NCBI GenBank assembly: GCA_028722305.1
Contig: JAQYHB010000021.1
Coordinates: 30,109-94,108 of the forward strand
DNA: 64,000 nucleotides
Origin: Spirochaetales bacterium
Lineage (GTDB): Bacteria > Spirochaetota > Spirochaetia > Sphaerochaetales > Sphaerochaetaceae
Direction: 5' to 3'
How positions within the stretch are numbered: the stretch's first letter is position 1; each line of letters opens with the position of its first letter. Below are positions 34,528-43,534 of this stretch, piece by piece. Below the pieces are notes generated by a model. The model was given only the letters and a program-made list of their open reading frames with translations. It was not told the DNA's origin and searched no databases. The translations under genes and the position numbers were made by a program.

Positions 34528-35532
34528 ATGCAGAAGATACCAATACTTATTGATTGTGACACGGGGATTGATGATGCGATGGCTCTGGTACTTGGACTTT
34601 CCGATCCAACGCTTGATATTAAGGCAATTACAACGGTTGCTGGTAATGTTGCATGTGAACAGACAACCCGTAACACACTCAATGTCGTTCACTTTTTGGG
34701 AAGATCGGATATTCCAGTAGCCAGAGGTGCAGAAAAACCCTTGGAAAGGAAGTTGATGAAAGCCAGTGGAGTGCATGGTGTAAGTGGACTCAGAGGATGG
34801 AATTTTCCAGTTAATTATAAGGAAAATCTCTCATCTCTTACTGCATGGGATCTGTTGAGAAACATACTTATGGATTCTTCTGAACCGCTTACCATCGTAT
34901 CGCTTGGACCAATGACCAATATTGCAATCCTCTTGGAGAAATATCCTGAAGTGAAGACCCACATAAAAAAGGTTGTATTCATGGGAACCAGCTATCATTG
35001 TGGCAATCCTACAGCGCTAGCAACATTCAATGTGCTGGTTGATCCTGAAGCTTTCCGCAAAGTGCTTTTCAGTGGCATTTCGTTCATGGCCTGTCCTCTT
35101 GAAGTGACAAGGACAATGACCATCACTTCCGCAGAAATGGAGCAAATCAATAATATGAATTCCGAAGTGTCAAGATTTGTTATAGCGATTCTTAGCCATT
35201 ATGGTTTGAGCGCTATGGGGAAGGAGGAGATCATCCAGCATGATGCATCTGAGGAAACCATCAGTGTTAATCGCATAACCAAATCAAAAGAGGAAGGGGT
35301 GACCTTGCACGACCCTGCAACTCTCTTTTCTGTAATCGATCCAACAGCCATATCTACTAAGAAATATTACTGTGATGTCGAGACAAAAGGGGAACTAACC
35401 ACTGGTTTCACATTGATTGATAAGAATGATTATTACAAAAAATCGGATTCGGAAAAGAATCTCACGCTTATTGAACACCTTGATCGTTCTCGGTTTGCAA
35501 GTCGGTTGATAGCTAATATCCAAAGGTATTGA
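34528..35532 (+). CDS. Nucleoside hydrolase (inosine/uridine-preferring type)
   Basis: It splits nucleosides into base and ribose in the cytoplasm. The calcium-binding N-terminus ILIDCDTGIDDAMALVLG is complete, with TVAGNVACEQTTRNTL following, LTIVSLGPMTNIAILLEKYP in the middle, and LHDPATLFSVIDP near residue 270, giving the last metal ligand. At 334 residues the length is standard. It lies three bases after the nucleoside permease, so the operon couples uptake to cleavage. The base would enter salvage and the ribose moiety the pentose phosphate pathway through the next genes. Confidence 0.94.
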   Translation: MQKIPILIDCDTGIDDAMALVLGLSDPTLDIKAITTVAGNVACEQTTRNTLNVVHFLGRSDIPVARGAEKPLERKLMKASGVHGVSGLRGWNFPVNYKENLSSLTAWDLLRNILMDSSEPLTIVSLGPMTNIAILLEKYPEVKTHIKKVVFMGTSYHCGNPTALATFNVLVDPEAFRKVLFSGISFMACPLEVTRTMTITSAEMEQINNMNSEVSRFVIAILSHYGLSAMGKEEIIQHDASEETISVNRITKSKEEGVTLHDPATLFSVIDPTAISTKKYYCDVETKGELTTGFTLIDKNDYYKKSDSEKNLTLIEHLDRSRFASRLIANIQRY

Positions 35533-35533
35533 T

Positions 35534-36208
35534 ATGCGTACTTGGAAGATTGCGCCTTCTCTGGCTTGCGGAAATCCATTGGATATGCGGAAGGATATAG
35601 AGGTCTTGGATTCATATCATGTTGATTTTTTTCATGCGGATATCATGGATGGGCATTTCGTTCCAAATTATTGCTTGTCATTCGAACATGTGAAGGCGAT
35701 CAAAGAGATTTCGAAGACCCCAATTGATGTGCATTTGATGACCACTCATGTGGAGCGGGATGTAGATAGGTCCATACAGGCTGGAGCGAGCCAGATTTCC
35801 TTTCATGTGGAAATACCCGGTAATCACATGAAACTCCTGGAACGTATACGTGATAAGGGAGCAAAGGCTGCTCTATCCATCAACCCAGAGACCCCTGTGC
35901 AGGTTTTGGAAGCTTATTTTGATGTTCTTGATTGTATCAACGTCATGGCTGTAAAACCAGGTTTTGCAGGTCAGGCATTTCTTGAGCAAACATATAGAAA
36001 AGTTTATAAGCTTGCCAAGATGAAAGAAACAAAGAATGCATCCTTTCTAATCTGTGTTGATGGCGGTATTGATTTTGGAAACGGGGTTTCCTGTTTGAAG
36101 GCGGGAGCTGACATGCTTGTAGCAGGGAAGTTATGCGTTTATCGCGGAAATCTTAATAAAGACTTGCCAGCATTCCTCGAGGAAATGGAACGAAATGGTT
36201 TCAATTAA
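35534..36208 (+). CDS. Ribulose-phosphate 3-epimerase family protein
   Basis: This TIM-barrel epimerase has 224 residues, with IAPSLACGN at the start, VDFFHADIMDGHFVPNY (metal-binding His and Asp), IDVHLMTTHVERDVD, VMAVKPGFAGQAFLEQTYRK and FLICVDGGI. All active-site positions appear present. It may act on D-ribulose-5-phosphate or, like AlsE, on a related ketose phosphate such as allulose-6-phosphate; sequence alone does not decide. The nucleoside hydrolase upstream and RpiB downstream favour pentose phosphates. It overlaps the regulator gene by 14 bases. Confidence 0.88.
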   Translation: MRTWKIAPSLACGNPLDMRKDIEVLDSYHVDFFHADIMDGHFVPNYCLSFEHVKAIKEISKTPIDVHLMTTHVERDVDRSIQAGASQISFHVEIPGNHMKLLERIRDKGAKAALSINPETPVQVLEAYFDVLDCINVMAVKPGFAGQAFLEQTYRKVYKLAKMKETKNASFLICVDGGIDFGNGVSCLKAGADMLVAGKLCVYRGNLNKDLPAFLEEMERNGFN

Positions 36209-37226
36209 GGATATTGCCAAAGAAGTTGGGGTAACGCCTGCAACCGTTTCCATGGCTTTGAATGGCAAGGGAAGTATTTCTTTAAGGACGGTGGAGCAAA
36301 TTAAAGAAGTTGCTCAACGAATGCATTATGTTCCTCATAAGGCTGCCAAGGCATTGAAAACACACAAATCCTATACAATCGGCATGATTGTCGGTTCTAT
36401 TCGAAATCCCTATTTTCAACCTGTTATCGCAGCGGTTGGGGAAGTTGCTACCGAACATGGATATGCACTGGTTCTCAGTGACGCTAGAGCTGACAAGGAT
36501 ATGGCTTACAATGCTCTCCAGAACCTTCAGTCCATGGGTGTCGACGGTATTGTCATTTCCCTTGGCTTCTATGTGGATCAGAGATTCAGCGACAAAATAT
36601 TGGAACTGATAGCATCAGGAATAAAAGTCGTTTCCTTTACTCTTTCTGTCAAAGGTTCAGGATGGCCCCTTGTCGAGCAGGTAGAGGATGCATGTATTGA
36701 AGAAATCGTGCAGGCAATCAGTAATTCGAACCACCATCGCGTCACATTGATATCTTCAAGAATCGGTACGTGGCTTGATGAGCAAAGAGGGGAGAAAATG
36801 CGAGAAGCTTTGATACGTAATGGGATTGATCCCATCATTCTCCATTCCGGAATCACAATTCATGAAGCCGAAGAGACTGCATATGCTTTTCTTTCCGAAC
36901 ATAAAGAAACGGAAATGATTATGGCAATCAATGATGAGGTTGCAATGGGGGTCATGTTTGCGGCTAGGAAACTGGGCATTCGTATTCCACAGGAACTTTC
37001 CTTGGCAGGTTTTGATGGAAGCTCTTTTACAAGGTTAACAACACCAACCATAACGACTGTTTTGGTTCCACTTAGAGAGATTGGAACAAAAGGTACAGAA
37101 CTTTTAATTCACAACATCATAAACAATACGAATTCCCAAGAGCAGATTTTCATTCCCTGTTCATTGCAAGAAGGAGAATCTTTTAGGATGACAATTGAAG
37201 GAGACAAGAAGCGATGCATGTGTTGA
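36195..37226 (+). CDS. LacI family transcriptional regulator
   Basis: This is the likely local repressor of the operon. The N-terminal helix-turn-helix reads SIKDIAKEVGVTPATVSMAL followed by NGKGSISLRTVEQI, and hinge region KAAKALKTHKSYTIGMI leads into a sugar-binding fold with VPLREIGTKGTELLI near the end. It has 343 residues. The 12-base palindrome at 29921 next to the operon promoter fits the operator type of this family. It overlaps both neighbours, so it is made with the operon it controls. The effector is presumably ribose, a nucleoside or a phosphate derivative. Confidence 0.93.
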   Translation: MVSIKDIAKEVGVTPATVSMALNGKGSISLRTVEQIKEVAQRMHYVPHKAAKALKTHKSYTIGMIVGSIRNPYFQPVIAAVGEVATEHGYALVLSDARADKDMAYNALQNLQSMGVDGIVISLGFYVDQRFSDKILELIASGIKVVSFTLSVKGSGWPLVEQVEDACIEEIVQAISNSNHHRVTLISSRIGTWLDEQRGEKMREALIRNGIDPIILHSGITIHEAEETAYAFLSEHKETEMIMAINDEVAMGVMFAARKLGIRIPQELSLAGFDGSSFTRLTTPTITTVLVPLREIGTKGTELLIHNIINNTNSQEQIFIPCSLQEGESFRMTIEGDKKRCMC

Positions 37227-37690
37227 TTGCCAGTGATTTGGCCGGTTACCAGTTCAAATGTAAATTGCTGGAAGCGCTCACAAAGGAAGGTTATGACATT
37301 ACCGATATTGGGTGTCATTCTTCAACAGAAGGGGAATATCCAGTCTATGGAAAACATGCTGGAGAAAAGGTCGTGAGTGGTGAATATGAACGTGGCATCG
37401 TTATTTGTGGCAGTGGCAACGGAATCACCATGGCTGCCAACAAGGTCAATGGCGTACGCGCTGCACTTTGTGACAATGTATATTCTGCCTTTCTTAGTCG
37501 TGAACACAATGATGCCAACATACTTGGCCTCAGCGCATGGGGTTTGAAAGTGGAAGATGCCGTGAAAATTGTGGAAGTTTGGCTTTTCGCAAAATTCGCG
37601 GGTGGCAAGCACGAAAAGAGGGTGGAAATGTTGAAAAAGATTGAAGATGAGCAACGACAAAAAAGTACCAGCAGTCCAGCTCATCATTAA
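37214..37690 (+). CDS. rpiB: Ribose-5-phosphate isomerase B family (RpiB/LacAB)
   Basis: It interconverts aldose and ketose phosphates, normally ribose-5- and ribulose-5-phosphate. The 158 residues have SDLAGYQFKCKLLEAL at the start, GIVICGSGNGITMAANKV (the phosphate-binding loop with the catalytic Cys) and LCDNVYSAFLSREHNDAN. GGKHEKRVEML closes the fold. It overlaps the regulator by 13 bases and ends the operon. With the epimerase it would feed pentoses into central metabolism; a ribokinase for free ribose is not present in the operon. Confidence 0.92.
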   Translation: MHVLIASDLAGYQFKCKLLEALTKEGYDITDIGCHSSTEGEYPVYGKHAGEKVVSGEYERGIVICGSGNGITMAANKVNGVRAALCDNVYSAFLSREHNDANILGLSAWGLKVEDAVKIVEVWLFAKFAGGKHEKRVEMLKKIEDEQRQKSTSSPAHH

Positions 37691-37740
37691 TACGACGAGA
37701 GTCACGCTTGTGCCTATTTCAGACACGATAAGGGTACGTC

Positions 37741-38961
37741 ATGCCTGACTTTGACCATCTTGCCAAGGAGGTGTGGCGGCCACATGTCACCAATGGGGTC
37801 TTGTGGACAGGGTACCTGCTCGAATACAAGAGCACTGGTGGCAAACCCTACTAGATCAGCCAGTCCAACGAGCTGTTCAGGGAGTACCAGCGGAGGGATG
37901 ATATCCGGCTCCGCTAGGACCATGAGCCGGGAGAGGTCCTGGAGCTTGACTGGTCAGGCAGCGCGGTCAACCTCTGGGGCAAACTGACCGGTGTCGCGAG
38001 CCCCTGCCACCTTTTCGTCGCGGCCATGACCTTCAGCGGCTGCCTCTATGTGGAGGCGTTTGCCGACGAGACCGTGCAGAGCTGGATACAGGGCATCGCC
38101 CATTCCCTCCCGTCTTTCGGGGGATACCCTAGATCCTTCGTCCGGACAACACCCGTACGGCTACAATCGAGGCGGACAAGTATGAGCCCGAGCTACATGA
38201 CGCCATGGTCGAGTTCTCTGAGCATTACCATACCATCTGCCTACCCGCACGGGAGAGGAAGCCACGTGACAAGCATGTCGTCGAGGCGTCTGTGGGTCTT
38301 GCGGAGCGGCACATACTGGCCGTGCTGCGAGACCAGAGGTTCTCCTCTCTCGAGGATATGAACACCTGCATCCGGGAACGCATGGACTGTCTCAACAAGG
38401 CCGGTTTCAAGAAGAAGCAGGGAAGCCGCCTCCAATTGTTCAATGAACTGGAAAAGCCAGCATCGCCGCCCCTTCCAGACAGTGGGTTCGAGCTACTGGA
38501 GCGTGCGGCTGCCACCGTCTCTCCTGATTACCACATCCAGTTCGGCCACTGCTTCTACAGCGTACCATCCGGGCTTATCGGGGACAAGGTGGGCACTGCC
38601 AGAGCTTATCCCTCCAATCCACCAGGACTACCTCCAGTGGACAGGAACCTATTTCCGTAGCAGGACAAGGAGTATCGGGCCATTTATCGGGACCCTCATG
38701 GAAAAGATCCTCGCCAGCAGGCAGTTCGAGGTGCAGAGCTTCAGGACCTGCCAGGGTGTGCTCATGGTTGGCAAGCGGTTGGGCATATCCATCCTATCGA
38801 GCTGTAAAGTGCGCTGTCGAAGCTGGCGTCATCACTTATCGTGGGGTCAGCAACGTAGCGAACACCCTTGTGGAAAGGCCGTCAGCACCTCCACCGGAAG
38901 AGCAGGAGGATCCATCGGGCATATCGGCTCTCTATTGTATCCACAGGAGGTTGCCGCATGA
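37741..38961 (+). pseudogene. istA: IS21 family transposase IstA, 5'-truncated and decayed
   Basis: The remnant begins MPDFDHLAKEVWRPHVTNG, an internal part of IstA, so the N-terminal helix-turn-helix of about 60-100 residues is missing. In-frame stops occur near 37852 and 37917. Recognisable pieces follow in three frames: LELDWSGSAVNLWG, ATIEADKYEPELHDAMVEF, KPRDKHVVEASVGLAERHIL and the C-terminal EAGVITYRGVSNVANTL. Intact IstA is a DDE transposase that works with the ATPase IstB, whose remnant follows and overlaps by a few bases. The GC content is higher than that of the operon just upstream. A missing N-terminal piece of the same kind lies at 40780. Confidence 0.9.
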
Positions 38962-39712
38962 GAGATAACGAGAAAAAGCTGGTCCTGAACCTGCGCTCCC
39001 TCGGGCTTCGCTATGCGGCCCAGGGCGTCTCTGATTCCATCGACAACCCGCAGTTCCAGGGAGAGGGCCCTGTCGATATGGCTGTGCGGGCGACATCTAC
39101 CGAGCTCGACAAGCGAGCCTGCGACAGGGCCGTCCGCCCGCTCAAGCAATCACGGCTTTACCACGCATATGCTGACGTCTCCCTTCTTGAGTACGGCCCT
39201 CACCGCACACTGGACAAGGTCTTGTTGGAAAGGTTGGCAAAGTACACCTTCATCGAGGACCACATGAACGTCCGCACATTCGGTCCATCCGGTACTGGCA
39301 AGACCTTCATCACCAAAGCGATTGCTGTCGAGGCCTGCCGGAAAGGGTATCGGACCAAATGGTCCATTGCCTGTCCTTCATCAGCGAGTTGCTGACGCTG
39401 TACAGGACTGACAGGACCCGATACGGGAAGAAGCAGAAGTACTATTCCCGCATACCTGTCTTGCTCATAGACGACTGGTTTGCAAGCATGCCCAAGGTCG
39501 ACGAGACCACAATTCTTTTCGGCTTGGTCGAGCGCCGATACGGCAACACTTCTACTATCATCAGCTTCCAGATGCCTCCTACCAACTGGGCGAAAGCTTG
39601 TGGAAACGAGGCAATGGGCAAATCTGTTGTCGGGCGGCTGATAAACGCTTCCTTCCCAACCGATCTCACCCGTTCGGCGGATATGAGGAATACTCATTCT
39701 CAACGGCCTTAG
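38958..39712 (+). pseudogene. istB: IS21 family helper ATPase IstB, frameshifted
   Basis: The frame from 38958 reads LRSLGLRYAAQGVSDSID and the P-loop FGPSGTGKTFITKAIAVEA, then loses frame near 39360. The rest continues in another frame: LSFISELLTLYRTDR, PVLLIDDWFASMPKVD (Walker B) and LVERRYGNTSTIISFQMP. Order and overlap with istA are as in intact IS21. Both genes are dead, so the element cannot move on its own. Confidence 0.88.
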
Positions 39713-39734
39713 AGAGGCCTGGTTTTCATCGTTT

Positions 39735-39763
39735 CAGCTGGCCGGTTTTCGCCGGTCAGCTGG
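39735..39763. repeat. Long hairpin downstream of the istB remnant
   Basis: CAGCTGGCCGG (39735-39745) pairs with CCGGTCAGCTG (39752-39762) around TTTTCG. It may be the terminator of the element or part of its end structure. Confidence 0.45.
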
Positions 39764-39803
39764 CCTTGTTCCATCGTCGAACTCAGTATCTGAACAAGAT
39801 CTC

Positions 39804-39838
39804 GCGAGTTTGCATGAAATTTTTTACTAGAAACTCGC
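39804..39838. repeat. Inverted repeat near the end of the IS21 remnant
   Basis: GCGAGTTT (39804-39811) and AAACTCGC (39831-39838) form an inverted repeat with an AT-rich 19-base interior. It could mark an insertion sequence end. Confidence 0.3.
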
Positions 39839-39980
39839 TCTTCCCTGATTATCTGCCTCTGCGTTTCGGAGTGAGACATATGCCGATGCACAGCCTTCGG
39901 GAATCTCGAAACCGAATGCATCCCAGATACTGACCTAGCTTCCGACAAACGGTGTGATTCTCTTGGCTCTGGCAGTGTGC

Positions 39981-40400
39981 TCAATGATTCTGATGGTGAG
40001 TAGCCCAGTAGAACTGAGGAGCTAAATCCATTGGAAACTGAGGAAGCAGGGAGAAGCGATGGTTGCCATTCCTGCCACGGAGTCGGCACATTAGCACTTC
40101 TTGAAATATATCGATGATGCAGGCACCTTCGGTGAGGGTGGAAAGAAGGAAGTTGTCAAGTTCCTTGTTGTCTAGGCTGATTATTTTCCTCCACAGCCCC
40201 GGCTGGGTGTGGAAGATTAGGTTGATGGCCCCATAGCGGGGCCGGTAATCGAAGATCTCCTTTATGACAGTTCCCTCGTTCTGGGAAATGGGCTTGTCGA
40301 GCCAACCATCGACGGTGAGGCAGGAACAGGTCCCGTATACCTGTTGCCGTTCTGTGTAGGATTCGTCACGGGTAGCTGTGCAAGCCCTTCGACAGCGGAT
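39981..40400 (-). pseudogene. Degenerate IstB-like ATPase fragment, opposite orientation
   Basis: On the minus strand an open frame reads DESYTERQQVYGTCSCL, then VDGWLDKPISQNEGTVIKEI and FDYRPRYGAINLIFHTQPG, ending in a stop at 39981. This lines up with the Walker B and RRYG...TSTIIxFQ region of the istB remnant just upstream, but with many changed key residues (VDGW where IstB has IDDW or IDEF). I read it as an older IstB remnant from another IS21-type element. The similarity is modest. Confidence 0.4.
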
Positions 40401-40779
40401 CTAAGTGTCTTGTGACCGAGTGTGCAGCAGGTTGCGCCGATTGCAAGCCAAGATAGGAGATGGTACTCTTGGCTTGGCCTGCGGTGATGGTGTGTTTCCG
40501 TGTCCCTCCACGAAGGATCACTTGGAAAGGAAGCTCACCTGTGATGGCGTTCTGCCGCTCGAGATGGCCGAGCGACGCATCCGAATACCAGAGGTGCGCG
40601 TTATGGATGTACCTGTGAAGATTTCGGGCTATTTTGAGCCACCTGTCTGGACATTGAGAGCCGCCGTTCCGTTTGAAATTGCGCCATGATTCCAGACGGA
40701 TCTGAGCCACTACAGGAAACCTTCCTATACTTTTGTCACGCACATTTCCCGTGCAAATACAATATAAGGAGGATCTGTC

Positions 40780-40947
40780 ATGACCAACAACCGAGAGATC
40801 CTGAGACTTAAAGGTCTCGGAATCAGTGAGCGGAACATCACAGCGAGTCTGCGCGTTTAGCGCAACATCGTCTCCAAAGTCTGCAAGAAAGCTGAAGAGA
40901 TGGATATCCACTGGTCACTTGATAATGCGGTGACCGACAAGATCGGA
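40780..40947 (+). pseudogene. istA: N-terminal fragment of an IS21 transposase IstA
   Basis: MTNNREILRLKGLGISERNI, then TASLRV, a TAG stop where most IstA proteins continue, and RNIVSKVCKKAEEMDIHWSL. This is the helix-turn-helix start of IstA, preceded by a GGAGGA ribosome site. It is exactly the part missing from the istA remnant at 37741, in the same orientation but about 3 kb downstream of it. It ends near 40947 without the catalytic domain. Confidence 0.8.
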
Positions 40948-41320
40948 TAATTACCATTTCGGACCTGCTTTCCATTTCCGACCAACTGTGCAAGGTGATT
41001 TCCGTTGGTTTGTCTGCATGTTGTCTTTCTGCATTCCATTAGGGTCATGGAACTTGATGGTTGGGCCGGGGGAACGGAAAGTCTTGTTCTCGTCGGTCTC
41101 TTTGGATCGGAAGGTACGAATGCCTACACACCGAAAATACGCAGAGCATGCGTGTCATAGGAAGGAATGCGGGAAATTGGACAGGAGTCTGCTTGATGCT
41201 ACGTCTTGGTATTCTCTCTCTTGGTTTTGTACGATACTGTTGCAAAAATGTAAACTCGTACGTTATTATTTTGCACTAAAGCGTTAATTTTTTCTATGTA
41301 AAGATATATCACCCATTCCT
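40948..41320. other. Non-coding region, no gene recognised
   Basis: Short frames exist on both strands but none has a ribosome site, family motif or consistent codon use. The middle part, around 41240-41310, is AT-rich. It is probably decayed sequence within the insertion-sequence graveyard. Confidence 0.4.
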
Positions 41321-41474
41321 GTGAGCAAAAAGTTCTGGAAATCCTCCAGCGGTATCCTGCATGTATGGTCCTCGCCAGGCGGGAAAGACCACCATGGTCA
41401 GACATGTGTGCCCGTCGTTCACTTATCCTTGGTCTGTTCAGTGGAATGCGGTTTGTGAACTGGAAGAAGTGTGA
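41321..41474 (+). pseudogene. N-terminal P-loop fragment of a DUF4143-type ATPase
   Basis: One frame gives EQKVLEILQRYPACMV, and after a one-base shift GPRQAGKTTMVRHVCPSFTY (41367-41426), the start and Walker A region of DUF4143 ATPases. The frame closes at a TGA at 41472-41474. No later parts are found before the hcp operon. It is the third broken member of this family in the window. Confidence 0.72.
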
Positions 41475-41546
41475 CGCGCTGTTTACGCCTCGTACGGCAC
41501 TTTACAAGTTCAATCCTCAAGAGCATATGGGGTGCTAGGGACACAA

Positions 41547-41566
41547 AACGGGGCCGAAGCCCCGTT
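41547..41566 (-). terminator. Terminator of the hcp operon
   Basis: On the minus strand AACGGGGC and GCCCCGTT pair around TTCG, followed by TTTTGTG. It lies one base after the DUF488 stop. Confidence 0.8.
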
Positions 41567-41567
41567 G

Positions 41568-41918
41568 TCAATCAAGAATCCATCCCTTCAGCACGACCGC
41601 GTTGTTGTGCTCCTCGTCCTTTGCCGCGAAGAGCAGCGTCACATCGCTTTTGTGCAGAACCTCCCTGACCTTGAGCTTGAACGCTTGGGCCGTATCGCTG
41701 GCTTCCAGTTCCTTGACCATCTTCTCCTTGAATTGCTCGAAGGAGAGGGTTCCGTCATGGAACTGTTTTCTCAGTTCGGACGAGGGCGCCACGCTCTTGA
41801 TCCAGGCATCCATGCGGTCCTTGGAAATTCCCCGGGGCCACATGCGGTCCACCAGGATCCGGATGCCGTCAGCGGCATCCGATTCCTGATACACCCGTTT
41901 CACCTTGAGCTCACGCAT
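41568..41918 (-). CDS. DUF488 family protein
   Basis: This 116-residue protein has the family landmarks VKRVYQESDAADGIRILVDR, MWPRGISKDRMDAWIKSVAP and SSELRKQFHDG, and VTLLFAAKDEEHNNAVVL near the end. The function of the family is not established; members often sit in stress or redox contexts. It overlaps the end of hcp by eight bases and is the last gene of the hcp operon. That links it to nitrosative stress by context only. Confidence 0.88.
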   Translation of the reverse strand: MRELKVKRVYQESDAADGIRILVDRMWPRGISKDRMDAWIKSVAPSSELRKQFHDGTLSFEQFKEKMVKELEASDTAQAFKLKVREVLHKSDVTLLFAAKDEEHNNAVVLKGWILD

Positions 41919-43506
41919 GCAGGCACTCCCTGAGATCGGCCTCGGGGGTGGTAATCGGGGCGATCTGATAGTTCTTCACCAGATAGTCCAGCACGTTCTT
42001 CGAAAGGAAGGCGGGAAGACTGGGTCCGAGCTTGATGTTCTTGATGCCCAGGTGGAGGAGGGTAAGCAACACACAGACCGCCTTCTGCTCGTACCAGGAG
42101 ATGATGAAGGAGAGTGGCAGCTCGTTGACACTGCAACCGAAGGCCTTGCTCAATGCGACGGCAACCTGCACGGCGCCATAGGCATCGTTGCACTGGCCCA
42201 TGTCCATCAAGCGAGGAAGTCCGGCGACAGTACCCAGATCCAGATCGTTGAACCGGTATTTGCCACAGGCTAGGGTCAGGACGATCGAATCCTTCGGGGT
42301 CTGCTTGACGAACTCGGTGTAGTAGTTGCGTCCCGGCTTCGCGCCGTCGCAACCGGCGACAAGGAAGAAGTGGCTGATCTTGCCGGCTTTGACAGCCTCG
42401 ACGACCGCAGGGGCGTTCTGGAGGATGAAGCTATGGCTGAATCCCGTCATCACGCTGCTACCGCCGTTGATTCCCGTCATCTTGTGGTCCTCAGGATAAC
42501 CACCCAGTTCCAGAGCTTTCCGGATCACCGGGGTGAAGTCCTTCTCGGGTCCGATATGGACCTCGCCGGGGAAACCGACCACTTCCGTGGTGAAAACGCG
42601 GTCGCTGTAGCTTGCTTTTGGCGGCATCAGGCAGTTGGTGGTGAAAAGGATCGGGGCGGGAATGTTGTCGAATTCCTTCTGCTGGTTCTGCCAAGCAGTT
42701 CCGAAGTTGCCTTTCAGGTGGGGGTATTTCTTCAAGAGCGGATAACCGTGGGCCGGCAGCATTTCTCCATGGGTATAGATGTTGATACCCTTGCCCTCAG
42801 TCTGCTTCAGAAGCAGCTCCAGGTCCTTCAGGTCATGGCCGGTGACCACGATGAAGGGACCCTTCTCGATGGTCAGGGGCACGGTGACAGGAACCGGATT
42901 CCCGTAGGTAGAGGTGTTTGCCTTGTCCAGCAAGGCCATGCACTTCAGGTTGACCTCGCCGACCTTCAGCACGAGGGGAAGCAGGGTGTCCTGGCCATAG
43001 TCCTCTCCGATGGCGAAGAGCGCCTCGGCAAAGAACTTGTTGACCTCCTGGTCCTCGAGTCCCAGCATCAGCGCGTGGTAGGCGTAGGCTGCCATGCCCT
43101 TGATGCCGAACAGGATCAGGCTCTTCAAGGAGCGGATGTCCTCGTTGTCGTCCCAGAGTTTCTCCAGATTGTAGTCGTCCATTCTGCCACAGTTGGTGCC
43201 GCAACTACTGCAGTCCTCGCCCCCGACGCGGGCTTTGTCCTGGTGGACCAGCTCGATCATCTTCTCGATCGCCTCGCCGTCGAAGTTGGCGTTGGTGATG
43301 GTCATGAACAAGCCTTCAAGCATCAGCTTGCTGGTGGTCTTGTCCGGGGAGTTGCCGCTCAGGGCTCTGGAGAGTCCGACGAGGGCTCCAATCAGTTTGT
43401 CCTGCAGGCCTGCGACCTCCGGCTTCTTGCCGCATACGCCGCTTTTCGTGCAACCCTTGCAAAGGGCCGTCTGCTCACACTGGTAACAAAACATCGCTGT
43501 GTCCAT
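41911..43506 (-). CDS. hcp: Hydroxylamine reductase (hybrid-cluster protein)
   Basis: It carries a hybrid iron-sulfur-oxygen cluster and reduces hydroxylamine and probably nitric oxide, protecting anaerobes from nitrosative stress. The N-terminal cysteine motif MFCYQCEQTALCKGCTKSGV (then CGKKPEV) is that of the anaerobe type with a [4Fe-4S] proximal cluster. Other landmarks are EDCSSCGTNCGRM, VVTGHDLKDLELLL, NIYTHGEMLPAHGYP, VAGCDGAKPGRNYYTEF and TLACGKYRFN. The length of 531 residues is normal. A ferredoxin gene lies 28 bases upstream as probable electron donor. Confidence 0.96.
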   Translation of the reverse strand: MDTAMFCYQCEQTALCKGCTKSGVCGKKPEVAGLQDKLIGALVGLSRALSGNSPDKTTSKLMLEGLFMTITNANFDGEAIEKMIELVHQDKARVGGEDCSSCGTNCGRMDDYNLEKLWDDNEDIRSLKSLILFGIKGMAAYAYHALMLGLEDQEVNKFFAEALFAIGEDYGQDTLLPLVLKVGEVNLKCMALLDKANTSTYGNPVPVTVPLTIEKGPFIVVTGHDLKDLELLLKQTEGKGINIYTHGEMLPAHGYPLLKKYPHLKGNFGTAWQNQQKEFDNIPAPILFTTNCLMPPKASYSDRVFTTEVVGFPGEVHIGPEKDFTPVIRKALELGGYPEDHKMTGINGGSSVMTGFSHSFILQNAPAVVEAVKAGKISHFFLVAGCDGAKPGRNYYTEFVKQTPKDSIVLTLACGKYRFNDLDLGTVAGLPRLMDMGQCNDAYGAVQVAVALSKAFGCSVNELPLSFIISWYEQKAVCVLLTLLHLGIKNIKLGPSLPAFLSKNVLDYLVKNYQIAPITTPEADLRECLHA

Positions 43507-43534
43507 TTTGTAGTTCTCCTTGTTTTGGTTTTCG

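Noticed and set aside
40366..40911. Minus-strand 181-codon frame between IS21 pieces
   Set aside because: It overlaps the IstA N-terminal fragment on the opposite strand and its translation resembles no family.
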